From: Odocoileus virginianus
Taxonomy: Eukaryota > Chordata > Mammalia > Artiodactyla > Cervidae
Assembly: GCF_023699985.2 (NCBI RefSeq)
Contig: NC_069684.1
Span: 16,761,001 to 16,825,000 of the forward strand
DNA length: 64,000 nucleotides
Reading direction: 5' to 3'
Below, one piece after another: positions 1 through 11,309 of this stretch. The notes beneath the pieces were generated by a model. The model was not told the DNA's origin and did no database searches. It saw only the letters and a list, made by a program, of their open reading frames with translations. Every line of letters starts with the position of its first letter. Positions within the stretch are counted from its first letter, which is position 1. Both the position numbers and the translations under genes were made by a program.

Positions 1-352
1 ATTTTTTACAATAGGTCTTTGTTGGTTATCTATTTTAAGTATAGCAGTGTGTACATGTCAATTCCAAACTCCCAAACTATCCCTCTCTCTCACCCTTCTC
101 CCCTAGTAATCATTAATTCATTTTCTAAGTCTGCAAGTGTTTCTGTTTTATTGTATCATTTTTTTTAGATTCCTCAAATAAGCTATGTCATATGCTATTT
201 GTCTTTGTCTTACTTCATTTAGTATGATAATCTCCAGCTTCATCCGTGTTGCTACAGGTGGCATCAGTTCGTTCTTTTTAATGGCTTTTAAATGGCATTG
301 TGTATATGTACCACATCTTTATTCATTCATCTGTAAATGGGCATTTAGGTTT
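1..352 (-). mobile_element. L1 LINE 3' end, antisense
   Basis: The complement carries the artiodactyl L1 3' region: the 'ggatgaaactggag' stretch and the tail that reads on this strand as ttgttggttatctatttta followed by agcagtgtgtacatg. It continues beyond the left edge of the window. The frame at 185-472 lies mostly inside it and is not a gene. Confidence 0.85.
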
Positions 353-967
353 CAGCTCACTTTTAACTGGTTTCCTTCAACTTTCTTCAGAGGAAACCAG
401 GAGAGCTCTTTGATGGCAACATGCAATTCCTCATCTCAGTTGTCCCAAGCAAGTCCATTTCTTGGCCCCTGACTCAGTTCAAAAAAGTTGTGCAGAAATT
501 TAGAAATCTACTGTTACTTACACAGCTCCCTCTATGGGTGTGTCTGTGTGTGTAAGGGGGGATATTACTCCCTCCTCTTAGCAGTTTATCATAGGGTCTC
601 ACATAATGTCCATTCCTTGAGGACTTCGGACAGTTCTATCCTTTATACTATGCTTGATTTCTAGTGATGTATTAGAAAGCCTTACAGCTTAGCTCCCTAA
701 GGGTACTAGTCACCCTTAAGACAGCTCCAAGAGTGACTGGGATATAAAATGTAAGAGAGGTGGCATGAAATGTAACTAGATGGAATATGAGTGGGAAACC
801 AGATTGTGAAAATCTTTGAAAGTAGACAGAGGGATAAAAGGAAGATCAGGCTGTTGTTGCCACACAGATAAAAGCTTGCTTATCCTTTGAGCAATTATCC
901 CTAATTGCTCTAGGGTACAAGCGGATCCATCCTACTGAATGATACATACATTATCTGAGGGGAAAAA
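353..967. other. Unique sequence, no gene seen
   Basis: No repeat family, open frame of note or RNA gene was recognised. There is a short TG-rich patch near 540-555. Confidence 0.5.
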
Positions 968-1058
968 AGTGAAAGAAGTATTAGTTGCTCAGTCATATCT
1001 GACTCTGTGACCCCATGAACTGTATAGCCCACAGTCCTGCCTAATATTTCCATGGTGT
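968..1058 (-). mobile_element. Bov-A SINE fragment, antisense
   Basis: Shows the antisense Bov-A signature (gttgctcagtcatatctgac, then ccccatgaactgtatagccc) but is diverged and lacks the second half. Confidence 0.75.
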
Positions 1059-1844
1059 CCACTATGATTCCACACACATGTTGAAGCACAAAGTAGTACA
1101 AAATATGCTGATTGGTGGATTTGTATGGGCTGCCAAGAATGGTTGCATAGACTTTTAGAAAGGGATCTCTTGCATTGTATAGCGTCAGATTCTTGAAAGG
1201 CAGGGGGGAGTAGAGATTGTATATTTATCTGGAGTCTAAGATCCTCTCCAGTTATTCCAGCCTATTCAAAATGGCTGTTTCTCTCAACTTTCCACTCTCT
1301 CTGCCACTAGAAGGCAGCATCATTTCCGTTTGCCTCTGGGACAGGGATTCTCTCTGTATCCATCCCATCATACATATTACAGTCATAAATACATAATATA
1401 CACAAAAATATGTATTCCACCAGCACAAACAGGCACCTGAAGCTTTGACCTTGATTGACTGGGAAAATGTTAGCTCATGTTCTGGCCAACTGGCCCCAAA
1501 GCTCATACAATGCTTTGACCTCCAATGTGCCCTGAAGGAGCTGCCCAGATGGAAATTGCTTTCTGTGAAGCAGCTGAATGGTAGATTAATTCTGAAAGCC
1601 ACAGTTGGCAAGCTCAAACATTACAGAATCCTATATTGAGTACACAGTTTAGATGGGGTTGATGGTCTTTTCCTGTTGAGTTTTATGCAACCCTGGGCCC
1701 CTAGGGAATTTCCACAGAACATCAGTTCGGGGCATGCTGCTCCGTGTGTTGTAGCTTTCTGTTTATTTCTTAGTGGTTGCAATATAGTGGCACTTGTGCT
1801 TATGCCAGTAGCCTGAAACCCTTTAGAAAACTAGACATATAATG
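1059..1844. other. Unique sequence, no gene seen
   Basis: Two opposed overlapping short frames (1252-1617 minus, 1445-1639 plus) show no domain or plausible gene structure and are taken as chance. Confidence 0.45.
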
Positions 1845-1899
1845 CCCTATCCCGCATTGCAGGCAGATTCTTTGCCATCTGAGCCACTAGGGAAGCCCA
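1845..1899 (-). mobile_element. Bov-tA SINE, tRNA-part fragment, antisense
   Basis: Contains gcattgcaggcagattcttt and gagccactagggaagccc, the antisense tRNA-Glu-derived head of Bov-tA. The Bov-A tail is missing. Confidence 0.8.
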
Positions 1900-2240
1900 C
1901 ATTAAGAAGCCAAAGCATTTTCCAAGCATATTTTTCTCAAGGCCCATGTTTTCAAGATTGCTTCTGCCTTTGGTGATGCTGAAACTCAAGGGAAGCTGTT
2001 TAATTTGATCATTATTGTCGGTGTGCCAGTTAAGCAGTGTCAGGGTGTCTCAGGCTGTCCTGGAAAAGATTTGTCAATCAGTTCAGCAGAACTTCTCAAG
2101 TGTTGTGACATCAGAGGATTCCAGCTTATTTCTGAGTCATAAGATGGGATGGCCAAGACCAAGGACATGGTCCGCCTCCCTCAGACATGCAGCTTCCATC
2201 AAAGTCAAGTCTTGGGCTGGCCTCTTGCTTAAGCTTCTTT
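1900..2240. other. Unique sequence, no gene seen
   Basis: No repeat or gene was recognised. The frame 2015-2299 runs out of this stretch into an L1 and is not credible. Confidence 0.45.
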
Positions 2241-2434
2241 TCTTTTTTATTTTCAGGGAGCAATCTTATTTCCCTTATTTTACTTATGATTTTAATTGAA
2301 ACAGAGTGGATTCACAATATTATATTAGTTTCAGGTGTACAGTATAAGGGATTCAATATTTTATACTCCCTTTAAAGTTATTAGAAATTAATGGCTACAT
2401 ATCCCTGTCCTGAAAAATATATCTTTGTTGCTGT
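2241..2434 (-). mobile_element. L1 LINE 3' end, antisense, short insertion
   Basis: Antisense L1 tail (gattcacaatattatattag, tttcaggtgtacagtataag). It is flanked by an imperfect repeat, cttaagcttctttt before and gtttaagcctcttt after, probably a decayed target-site duplication. Confidence 0.75.
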
Positions 2435-3084
2435 TTAAGCCTCTTTAAGGATGATTTGCTTTGACAGGTGACTAGTGTGAAGACCAAGGTTATGAACTAC
2501 TACATACGAGTAGGCAGCACAGACCATGCAAAGTTATATATAGGAAGACATTCAGCTTTTCTTCCTTCGAGCTTTACTGAAGGCTCTCTAGCATTTTCAA
2601 AGGCAAAGTCAGCACTGTTCCTTTCACAAACATGTATTGAGCCTGAACTCTTGCCAGGGCCAAGGACACAAGGGAATATGAGAGCTGGAGTGAGGATTTG
2701 GCCATTACACCTGTTGCAAATGGGCTTGCACTGGGCTAAGGGTCATGGCCAAAGACAAGTCCTTACCATGTGACATGTTCATGAGAATAAATAATAAAAA
2801 CTAAGTGAAACATTACTTTTAAAAAGGAAATAAACATAAGCAAAATGGAAACTTTGACTCTGATTTTTGGAGCTACTATTATAATGGAAGAGTCACAATG
2901 TGTATCATAAAAGACATGATTATAATGTACACAGTTACCACCCATATAATACAGGTATTTTCTAATTTGCTATGAGAATGCAGAAGAAGGAGTTTTGACA
3001 AGAGTTTAACTCTCTTCCTGCAGAGAATTTGCAACACTAAAGACAGAGAAAGCCTGGTGGAATCACCAACCAGGAAGACAATGG
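2435..3084. other. Unique sequence, no gene seen
   Basis: The frames at 2468-2773 (plus) and 2763-2945 (minus) have no recognisable domain. Nothing else was seen. Confidence 0.45.
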
Positions 3085-3133
3085 CCTTGATTCATTCACT
3101 CAGCAAATATTTATAGAGTACTTACCATATGTG
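3085..3133 (-). mobile_element. L2 LINE 3' end, antisense, left part
   Basis: Reads ttcattcactcagcaaatat then a cttaccatatg variant of the L2 tail. The element appears to resume at 5528 after an inserted BovB. Confidence 0.6.
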
Positions 3134-4305
3134 GACTAGATGGACCTTTGTTGGCAAAGTAATGTCTCTGCTCTTTAATATGCTCTCTAGGTTAGTCATA
3201 ACTTTTCTTTCAAGGAGCAAGCATCTTTTAATTTCATGGCTGCAATCACCATCTGCAGTGATTTTTGGAGCCCCCCAAAATAAAGTCTGACACTGTTTCC
3301 ATTGTTTCCCCATCTATTTGCCATGAAGTGATGGGACCAGATGCCATGATCTTAGTTTTCTGAATGCTGAATTTTAAGCCAAACTTTTTGACTGTCCTCT
3401 TTCACTTTCATCAAGAGGCTCTTTAGTTCTTCTTCGCTTTCTGCCATAAGAGTGGTGTCGTCTGCATATCTGAGGTTATTGATATTTCTCCCGGCAATCT
3501 TGATTCCAGCTTGTGCTTCATCCAGTTCAGTATTTCTCATGGTGTACTCTGCATATAAGTTAAATAAGCATAGTGACAATATACAGCCTTGATGTACTCC
3601 TTTCCCAATTTGGAACCAGTCTCTTGTTCCATGTCCAGTTGCTAACTGTTGCTTCTTGACCTGCATACAGATTTCTCAAGAGGCAGGTCAGGTGGTCTGG
3701 TATTCCCATCTCTTTAAGAATTTCCCACAGTTTGTTGTGATCCACACAGTCAAAGGCTTTGGCATAGTCAATAAAGCAGAAGTAGATGTTTTTCTGGAAC
3801 TCTCTTGCTTTTTCGATGATCCAGTGGATGTTGGCAATTTGATCTCTGGTTTCTCTGCCTTTTCTAAATCCAGCTTGGACATCTGAAAGTTCACGTTCAC
3901 GTACTATTGAAGTCTGGCTTGGAGCATTTTGAGCATTACTTTGCTAGCGTGTGAGATGAGTGCAGTTGTGCAGTACTTTGAGCATTCTTTGCATTGCCTT
4001 TCTTTGGGATTGGAATGAAAACTGACCTTTGCCGGTTCTGTGGCCATTGCTGAGTTTTCCAAATTTGCTGGCATATTGAGTGAAGCACTTTCACAGCATC
4101 ATTTTTTAGGATTTGAAATAGCTCAACTGTAAGTCCATCACCTCTACTAGCTTTGTTAGTAGTGATGCTTCCTAAGGCCCACTTGACTTCACTTCCCAGG
4201 GTGTCTGGTTCTAGGTGAGTGATCACACCACTGCAGTTATCTGGGTCATTAAGATCTTTTTTGTACAATTCTTTTATGTATTCTTGCCACCTCTTCTTAA
4301 TATCT

Positions 4306-4317
4306 TCTGCTTCTGTT
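4306..4317. repeat. Target-site duplication, left copy (Bov-A2)
   Basis: The 12-bp tctgcttctgtt is repeated exactly at 4567-4578 and frames the Bov-A2 insertion. Confidence 0.85.
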
Positions 4318-4566
4318 GCTGCTGCTGCTGCTAAGTCACTTCAGTTGTGTCTGACTCTGTGCAACCCCATCCCTGGGATTCTCCAGGCAAGAACACTGGA
4401 GTGGGTTGCCATTTCCTTCTCCAATGCATAAAAGTGAAAAGTGAAAGTGAAGTCGCTCAGTCATGTCTGACTCTTCACAACCCCATGGACTGCAGCCTAC
4501 CAGGCTCCTCCGTCCATGGGATTTTCCAGGCAAGAGTACTGGAGTGGGGTGCCATTGCCTTCTCCA
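4318..4566 (-). mobile_element. Bov-A2 SINE (two Bov-A monomers), antisense, inside BovB
   Basis: Two Bov-A monomers in a row (each with aagtca/cagtcatgtctgactc, ccatgggattttccaggcaa and tggagtgggttgcc motifs), joined by aaaagtgaaaagtgaaagtg. A GCT-rich head marks the 3' end. It is bounded by an exact 12-bp target-site duplication, so it was inserted after the BovB host copy was in place. Confidence 0.95.
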
Positions 4567-5527
4567 TCTGCTTCTGTTAGGTCCATACAATTTCTGTCCT
4601 TTATTGAGCCCATCTTTGCATGAAATATCCCCTTGGTATTTCTAATTTTCTTGAAGAGATCTCTAGTTTTCCCCATTATATTTTTTCCTCTATTTTTTAG
4701 CATTGATCACCAAGGAAGCCTTTCTTATCTCTCCTTGCTATTCTTTGGAACTCTGCCTTCAAATGGATATATCTTTCCTTTTCTCCTTTGCCTTTCACTT
4801 CTCTTCTTTTCACAGCTATTTGCAAGGCCTCCTCAGACAACCATTTTGCCTTTTTGCATTTCTTTTTCTTGGGGATGGTCTTGATCACTGCCACCTGTAC
4901 AATGCCATGAACCTCCATCCATAGTTCTTCAGGCACTCTATCAGATCTAATCCCTTGAATCTACTTGTCACTTCAAGGGTTTTGATTTAGGTCATACCTG
5001 AATGGTCTAGTGGTTTTCCCTATTTTCTTCAATTTAAGTCTGAATTTGGCAATAAGAAGTTCATGATCTGAGCCACAGTCAGCTCCCAGTCTTGTTTTTG
5101 CTGACTGTATAGAGCTTCTCCATCTTTGGGTGCAAAGAATATAATCAGTCTGATTTCAGTATTGACCATCTCGTGATGTCCATGTGTAGAGTCTTATCTT
5201 GTGTTGTTGGAAGAGGGTGTTTGCTATGACCAGTGTGTTCTCTTGGCAAAACTCTGTTAGCCTTTGCCCTGCTTCATTTGGTACTCCATGGACGAATTTG
5301 TCTGTTACTCCAGGTAGCTCTTGACTTCCTACTTTCGCATTCCAGTCCCCTATAATGAAAAGGACATCTTTTTGGGGTGTTAGTTCTAGAAGGTCTTATA
5401 GGTCTTCATAGAACTGTTCAGCTTCAGCTTCTTCAGCATTACTGGTCAGGGCATTGTCTTGGATTACTGTGATATTTAATGGTTTGCCTTGGTAATGAAC
5501 AGAGATCATCCTCTCATTTTTGGGTTA

Positions 5528-5609
5528 CATCAATTAACAAAAGAGAAGAATATCCCTACCCTTATATTCTAGCAAAGAAAACAGGCAATGATCAATAAAA
5601 GCACTTCCT
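5528..5609 (-). mobile_element. L2 LINE, antisense, right part
   Basis: aacaaaagagaagaatatcc, cctacccttatattctagc and the acaggcaatgatcaataaa stretch match the antisense L2 tail just downstream of the part seen at 3085-3133. This supports a single L2 split by BovB. It may resume after the L1 at 6205. Confidence 0.55.
5597..5609. repeat. Target-site duplication, left copy (L1)
   Basis: aaaagcacttcct is repeated exactly at 6192-6204 on the other side of the L1. Confidence 0.85.
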
Positions 5610-6191
5610 GTTTTTAATCTTTTTATTTATTTATTAAATTTTTAAATTGAAAAAATAGTTGATCTATAATGTATTAATTTCTGCTATACAGTAAAGTGAT
5701 TCAATTATGTGTGTGTGTGTGTGTGTGTGTGTATATTTCATATTCTTTTCCATTATGTTTTATCACAGGATGTGGAATATAGTCACTTGTGCTATACAAT
5801 AGGACCTTCTTGTTTGTCCATTCTATACATAATAGTTTGCATTTGCTGATTTCCACCTCCACTCCATCCCTTCTACAAACCCCTCCCCACTGACAACCAC
5901 AAGTCTATTCTCTATGTCTGTGAGTCTTTTGAGTCTTTTTCTATTTCATAGATAGGTTCATTTGTGTCATATTTTGGATTCCACATATAAGTGATACAAT
6001 ATGATACTTGTCGTTCTTTTTCTGACTTACTCACTTAGTATGATCATCTCTAGTTTCATCCATGTTGCTGCCAATGACATTATTTCATTCTTTTTTATGG
6101 CTAAATGGAATTCCATATGTGTCACACCCTCTTTATCTACTCATCTGGCGATAAACATTTGGGTTGTTTCCTTGGCTGTTGTGAATAGTGC
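5610..6191 (-). mobile_element. L1 LINE 3' end, antisense, with exact target-site duplication
   Basis: A 582-bp 5'-truncated L1 on the minus strand: the tail region gtattaatttctgctataca, a (TG)n run, tttatcacaggatgtggaat, and then the cell of 3' coding/UTR sequence up to gttgtttccttggctgttg. A perfect 13-bp duplication flanks it. The frame at 6001-6213 belongs to it. Confidence 0.9.
5707..5732. repeat. (TG)n microsatellite in the L1
   Basis: About 13 TG units at the position where this L1 3' UTR commonly carries an alternating purine-pyrimidine run. Confidence 0.9.
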
Positions 6192-6204
6192 AAAAGCACT
6201 TCCT

Positions 6205-7547
6205 CTTAAGTAACAGGGAGAAATCTAATTGGTTTTTCTGTTGCCATCAACTACTACAAACCGTAACACATTATAGCTCTTAATCCCGAAGTCTCACCAA
6301 AATAAAAGAATCCAACAATATGTTACAATGATAATTGCCCCAGATTGATCCTGGAGACAGTTTTAAAATCAATGTGGGCCAGTGATATGCTGGTAAATGC
6401 TTAACAATCAGCTCTCAGAAATAAATAATAAAAGCAATTAAGTCCCCATTTGTAGCATTTTCCATTTTTTTATTTTTGTGGTATAAATACTCTAACTATA
6501 ACCATTTCAAATTAACATGATATATCACTAAACACAGCTTTGGGGAAAAAATATGTACAATGACGCTTAAGAACCAGTGCAACGTTGCTCCAGCACACCA
6601 CTGATTGCAGGCTCAAAGGGTAATGAAAGGGACCTCAAAGTCTATGGATAAATATTTCTTGCTCATGGTGTATTGCTATCAATTCTGACAGAGGTGTCAC
6701 AAATGAATTGCTACAAATACCATACTTCCTTAAATCACCTCATTGACTCAACAAAATCTTTTGGGGGGGACAGAAATAGAAACATTAAACATATTTGTTT
6801 TATTTACTAACTAGAGCACATACAGTACTTAAAGTTCCTTTTTATTTATTTTGACCATGGGCAGTTATGCAGAGCATGGCATTGAGAAGCTGCTATTTTG
6901 GGAGAGCTTTACTGCTTTTGCAGATTTAATACTGACCTTGAACTTGAGATACGTTAAAGAGTGTCTGGATTTGGTCTATATTTCTTACTGGGTTAAGCAG
7001 ATATTTTGTTTTCTTAATTAAATTATGTGTTGAGGATCGTTAAACAGTTCCTCTCGAAAGTCAACCAGGAGATTTTGTCAGACCCGTGTCTGAGCCCTTC
7101 CGAAGGGTCAGTCATTTACACCAAATTATTCCACCTGGGTGTTTGTTGTCTCTGCTTTCACTGCGTGTGTTTATCCAACATAATGAACCCCTACTTGGGT
7201 CTAAAGCACACTTGGTTGTTCATTTAATAAAAACTGTCCAAGAGTGCTCACTCCTCTTCTGACAAACTTTGATTCACTTCTCAAGGTGTCTGCCTGAACT
7301 TATACACTAGGAACTTTTTCATTTCAAGGCTGAAATGGGAGGTAACATCTTGGTGAAATTTTCAACAATTTTTAGACAATCATATTAAGTAAAATTCAAA
7401 AAAGCGCCAAATGTAGTATAACTTTGGAATTGTGGGATAAAAGTAAAAATATGAAGACATAATACAACTACAAAAACATAACTTTGACTATTAAAAAATT
7501 AATATTCATCAAGTTAGGTGTCAACGTTTATTAGAGATGCATTGTTG
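6205..7547. other. AT-rich unique sequence, no gene seen
   Basis: No coding frame with a recognisable domain; the 66-codon frame at 7027-7227 is unassigned. A T-rich patch near 6465-6480 faintly resembles old L1 but is too weak to call. Confidence 0.45.
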
Positions 7548-7797
7548 TTGGCTGTCAAGATGGAAGAAGACAGCCACAAGCCAAGGAAAGTGGGTAGCAT
7601 CTAGACACTAGAAAAGGTAAGGAAACAGATTCTCCCTTCAAACTTCTGGAAGGATCGCAGGCCTTGTGACAACTTGATCTTAGCCCAGTGAGACTATATC
7701 TGATTTCTAACCTATGGAACTGCAAGATAATAAATTTATGTTGTTTTAAGCCACTAGGTTTGTGGTAACTTGTTACAGCTGTCATAGGAAACGAATG
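7548..7797 (+). mobile_element. MLT1-type MaLR LTR, 3' half
   Basis: Shows the 3' end of an MLT1 LTR: acagccacaagccaaggaaa, tagcccagtgagac, gaactgcaagataataaatt and ttgttttaagccactagg, ending ggaaacgaat. It is a non-coding fossil of an endogenous retrovirus-like (ERVL-MaLR) family. Confidence 0.8.
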
Positions 7798-9655
7798 CCC
7801 ATGTACTTCTCTACACTTTCCAGCCTCTGCAGAGAGAGTGTGGGGCTGTGAGAGTAGTTCTGGCTACAGGAGTAGATGTGTGATTTGCACCCTAACTAGG
7901 CAACATGCCACAATCTCTCTTTCTGCTGGTTGGACAGCCAAATCCAGAGAGTCAAATCTTTAGGGTTCCAAGGAAGCTCCAGTGGAGTGCAGAGCCACTG
8001 TTTTCAAGGAACTTTCAATCTGAATTTACCCTTTGGAAGAGTGTTGTCTAAGAGGGCTGACCAACCAAGCACATGAGGGCTGGTTCCTAGAGTCCCCAGA
8101 GTTCATTCTTCTTGCAGCAGAGCTTCTCCTAATCTAACTCCAGAATCTCCAAGTCAGAGATTCCGAAAAAAAATTTTTTTTTTAAAGAATTTGATACTTG
8201 AGTTGTTTTTTGTTTATTTGTTTTTTTAAGATCAAACTCTTCTAAATGGGCAGTCAGAACTTTGTTGGGCTTCCTTAAGCTTTTTTAGTAATTTAGTCTT
8301 TTTAAAATTTCACATAGCACCTGGAGAGCCTTATAATAAAATTTCCACACCTAGGACTTGTGAAGGTCTTAGACCTGTTCTGCTTTCTGGGCCATGGAGG
8401 CACCCACAACCTCACAGTACAGACAGACAGGTCACTGGTCTCTTACAGATTCTTCTCGCCCTTTCCAAAATATGCTCTCTACTCCCATAAATTTCTACTT
8501 TTGTTCAGAGATTTTTTTTTTTTCTTAGAATATGTACCTCGCCCCCTCCTTCAAGCTCAGCTCAATCCTTTTTCTTGCAAGGCTTTCTAGATTCTCCAAG
8601 GAATATGAATTTTCTTCATCTAAAATTCCCTGTATTGTTTCATCATACTTATTACATTTGTACCTGTCTTCTCTTCCTCCGTACACACACATGCACATAA
8701 TAAAATGTAACTTCTAGAAGGCAGGTAGCATCCCATACTCCCTGTTGTCCTCACCATAACAGTGCTCCAAATGCAGTAAATGTTCAGTGCATTTATAAAT
8801 TTTAGCAAAACCATCTGTGGCTGGTGGGACAGTTTTATTTTGTTTGTTTACCAGACTAGGTCATGTGGTGTGTTTTAAATTATCCTGTAGGATTGCTCCA
8901 TTTATATGAGGCAAAGCCTCCATGGTGTACCTTGTTCATCCACCAAAAAATAATCTGAATGCTTACTTTAAACCAGGCACTGTGAGTACAGGCGAGGGCA
9001 CTGTGTACTCTGTGTCACTATCATATGTCATCAGCTAGGACAGCTGCAAACCACATACAGAGTGGTACCTACTACGTGCCAGACTGTGCAGCTGACCTAC
9101 ATCAGCCTGAGCCCCCAGCCAATCCTTCTCTTTCCAAGACTTCTTCCTTTTCAGGGAAATCTAGCCTCCCAACATCTGGGGATCAAACTGTTCTTTTGCT
9201 CCTGTTTGTTTGCACATCAGGAATTTTTAATTTTAGGAACAGTTTGTCTCTCTGGCTCAGATCTCTGTGTTCCCATACCATTATTTATGATGTAACTAAG
9301 AATCTATTGTATAGAATTAAACTCAATTTCCATTTTGAAATTGTGCAAGAGATCTACTCTTCCTATTATCTTTTTATTTAAAATGCAAGAGGGATATGTA
9401 GGAGCTGTTTAGGCCCTGGAGCTAATCCTGGTCTATTATTTCTCCATTTCTTTACAGCTCACTGAGAAGGGTGGAGGAGAATAGGAAAGGGGAGACTATT
9501 CTTTCACGAGTAATTGTTTGGCCAAGCTACACCATCAGGGAAGTAGCATTCAGAGGGTCACCCCAGGGGCAAGGCTGGCTGTGTCCGGTTGTGATGAATG
9601 GTGCACACTGGGAGGTGGAATTTGTCCAACAACAGGAAAAGCCTAATAGGAGACG
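7798..9655. other. Unique sequence with T-rich patches, no gene seen
   Basis: Poly-A/T patches lie at 8165-8228 and 8511-8524. A weak L2-like stretch (ctttaaaccaggcactgtga) is near 8966-8985. The overlapping frames at 8360-8717 and 9025-9381 have no recognisable domain. Confidence 0.45.
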
Positions 9656-9797
9656 ATGATTGTTAGAACATTTAGACATAGAGGATAGGATCTTTGTCTG
9701 TCTTCTGTATCCTGTGTACCAACACAATGCCTTGGCTTAGTAACTGCCACATAATATTTAAATGATGTTCAATGAATGATTGAATGAATGAATGAGT
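9656..9797 (+). mobile_element. L2 LINE 3' end
   Basis: ggatctttgtctgtcttctg, the taactgccacataatattta stretch and the terminal tgaatgattgaatgaatgaa are the L2 tail with its short terminal repeat. Confidence 0.65.
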
Positions 9798-9957
9798 GCC
9801 ATATTCTTGCTTCATTCTCCAAACACTCTATAAAAATTATGGCATCTCATTCATGTCTTCTCTATAAATCAGGGATTTGATCAGGTATGCCGTTTATTCT
9901 TTTGGAATCATTTTGCTTAATCACAAAGACGTCGGGGTCTTGGGTAAGAAAAAAAGC

Positions 9958-10143
9958 ACTGGTAATGCAGGTTAAATATAAGATACATGGGTTTAATCCC
10001 TAGTTTGGGAAGATCCCCTGGAGGAAGCCACAGCAACTCACTTCAGTATTGTTGCCTGGAGAATCCCACGGACAGAGAAGCCTGGCGGACTGCAGTCCAT
10101 GGAGTCACACAGAGTCAGACACAACTGAAGTGACTTAGCACAA
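9958..10143 (+). mobile_element. Bov-tA SINE
   Basis: Diverged tRNA-derived head (tttggg, agatcccctggagg) followed by a Bov-A tail with gcctggagaatcccacgg, ctgcagtccatggagtc and gacacaactgaagtgactta. Confidence 0.9.
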
Positions 10144-10299
10144 GGGAAAGAGAATAGGATAGGCTCTTCCTAGAGACTTTTCAAATAGTCTAGAGCCCCA
10201 CTTCCCTGTATGGTTAGTTTCACACTTCTAAGCCAGCCTTCCAACATGTTGAAAGCTCTTATGAGGGCCAGGATCCACAGTACATGACAGTAGCTAAAT

Positions 10300-10515
10300 G
10301 CGCTGCAGTCTACAACTCTGGGTTCTAGTCCTGATTCCCTACTGACAATAAGGAAGTCATTTAAGCCCCCTGCCTTCAATTTCTCATCTATAATATGGGG
10401 GTGATAATAGTACCTATCTCATGAGATAACCATGAAGATTAATTTGTGTATTATTAACATGAAATACTCAGCCCAGCCCAGAGACAGAGTAAGCTCTGAA
10501 CCATAATTAGCTCAA
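10300..10515 (+). mobile_element. MIR SINE
   Basis: tcaatttctcatctataata, ggggtgataatagtacctat and ctcatgagataaccatgaag follow the MIR core; an upstream tctgggttctagtcctga matches the tRNA-related part. Confidence 0.75.
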
Positions 10516-10527
10516 AACACAGCACAC

Positions 10528-10548
10528 AGAACATCACAGACATTTTTT
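10528..10548. repeat. Target-site duplication, left copy (L1)
   Basis: A 21-bp sequence beginning agaacatcacagac is repeated exactly at 10877-10897. Confidence 0.85.
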
Positions 10549-10876
10549 AAAAACTTAATATTGGGGTATAGCTGAATAATAATGTTGTGATTGTTTCAGA
10601 TGAACAGCAAAGGCACTCAGCCAAACACATAGGTATCCATTCTCCCCCAGAATCCCTTCCCATCTAGGCTGCCACATAATACTGAGCAGTGTTCCATGTG
10701 CTATACAGTAGGTCCTTGTTTATCCATTTTAAATGCAGCAGTGTGTACATGTCCATCCCAAACTCCCTAACTGTCCCTACCCTGTGGCAACCATAAGTTC
10801 GTTCTCTAAGTCTGTGAGTCTCTGTTTTGTAAGTTCATTTGTATCATTTCTTTTTAGATTTCATATATAAGGGATG
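10549..10876 (-). mobile_element. L1 LINE 3' end, antisense, exact 21-bp duplication
   Basis: A 328-bp L1 tail: gtatagctgaataataatg, tgctatacagtaggtccttg, then the region seen at the window start (gcagtgtgtacatgtccatc). It is framed by a perfect 21-bp target-site duplication. Confidence 0.9.
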
Positions 10877-10897
10877 AGAACATCACAGACATTTTTT

Positions 10898-11309
10898 GAT
10901 TGCCTGACTGAAATGGGGTCTAGCTTGGAGAAAGTGGAACAAATTAATATCAGACAGCTCATCAGGATTCCTTCTAGATCTGTAGTTCAAACTTTTCTCT
11001 TGCCTTGGTTACTTCTCCAAATGTGAGCAATTCAGGACTCTGCAATGAGGAAAATGGGTCTATTTGCAGAAATAAGTTACGATTTAGGGATGCCCTGTAA
11101 AGGGATAGTTTTCAGGGCTTGGCTCATTCTTGGCTAAATGCCTTAAAGAATTTGAAGAGTGTTGATGAGCTATTATTCCTCTCCATTAAGGGCCAGGTAA
11201 GAGGAGATGGAATTCAGTGGCAGCTGGCACACCCCTGCTAGACAGGAAGGAATTCCTGGAAGCAATTTAGTTTCGTAAGGAGGGCAAGTGATACCCGTCT
11301 GTGAAAAAA
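10898..11309. other. Unique sequence, no gene seen
   Basis: No repeat or gene recognised. Confidence 0.5.

Larger units (their letters stand above)
3134..5520 (-). pseudogene. BovB ORF2 remnant: endonuclease plus reverse transcriptase
   Basis: Decayed coding region of the BovB retrotransposon, whose protein nicks target DNA (APE-type endonuclease) and copies its RNA in place (reverse transcriptase). Visible on the complement: the endonuclease motif GDWN at 5339-5350, the catalytic SDH triplet at 5063-5071, reverse-transcriptase motif A (IDYAKAFD) at 3749-3772 and the catalytic YADD box at 3457-3468. The frame is broken: the motif A segment (3560-3745 frame) and the YADD segment (3352-3666 frame) are in different frames, so there is a frameshift near 3640-3660. 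Further stops lie between EN and RT, and a SINE sits in the middle. It cannot make an active protein. Identification as BovB is secure; the exact number of lesions was not counted. Confidence 0.9.
3134..5527 (-). mobile_element. BovB (RTE) LINE, truncated at both ends
   Basis: A 2.4 kb BovB copy on the minus strand, running from within the endonuclease region (near 5520) through reverse transcriptase to the region just after it, where it stops abruptly at about 3134 without the usual 3' tail. It is interrupted by a Bov-A2 SINE at 4318-4566. Both sides are L2-like sequence, so it seems to sit inside an older L2. Loss of the 3' end is unusual for a LINE copy, which normally loses its 5' end. 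Confidence 0.9.

Noticed and set aside
3352..3900. Several minus- and plus-strand open frames that look like separate small genes
   Set aside because: They are pieces and shadows of one BovB reverse-transcriptase region broken by a frameshift.
4219..4703. Cluster of open frames on both strands with repeated phrases such as SCLENP and SMGSQ-like peptides
   Set aside because: These peptides are translations of Bov-A SINE sequence and recur at every SINE in the window.
6460..6560. L1 3' UTR fragment
   Set aside because: Only a T-rich patch and one short phrase agree; too little to separate from chance.
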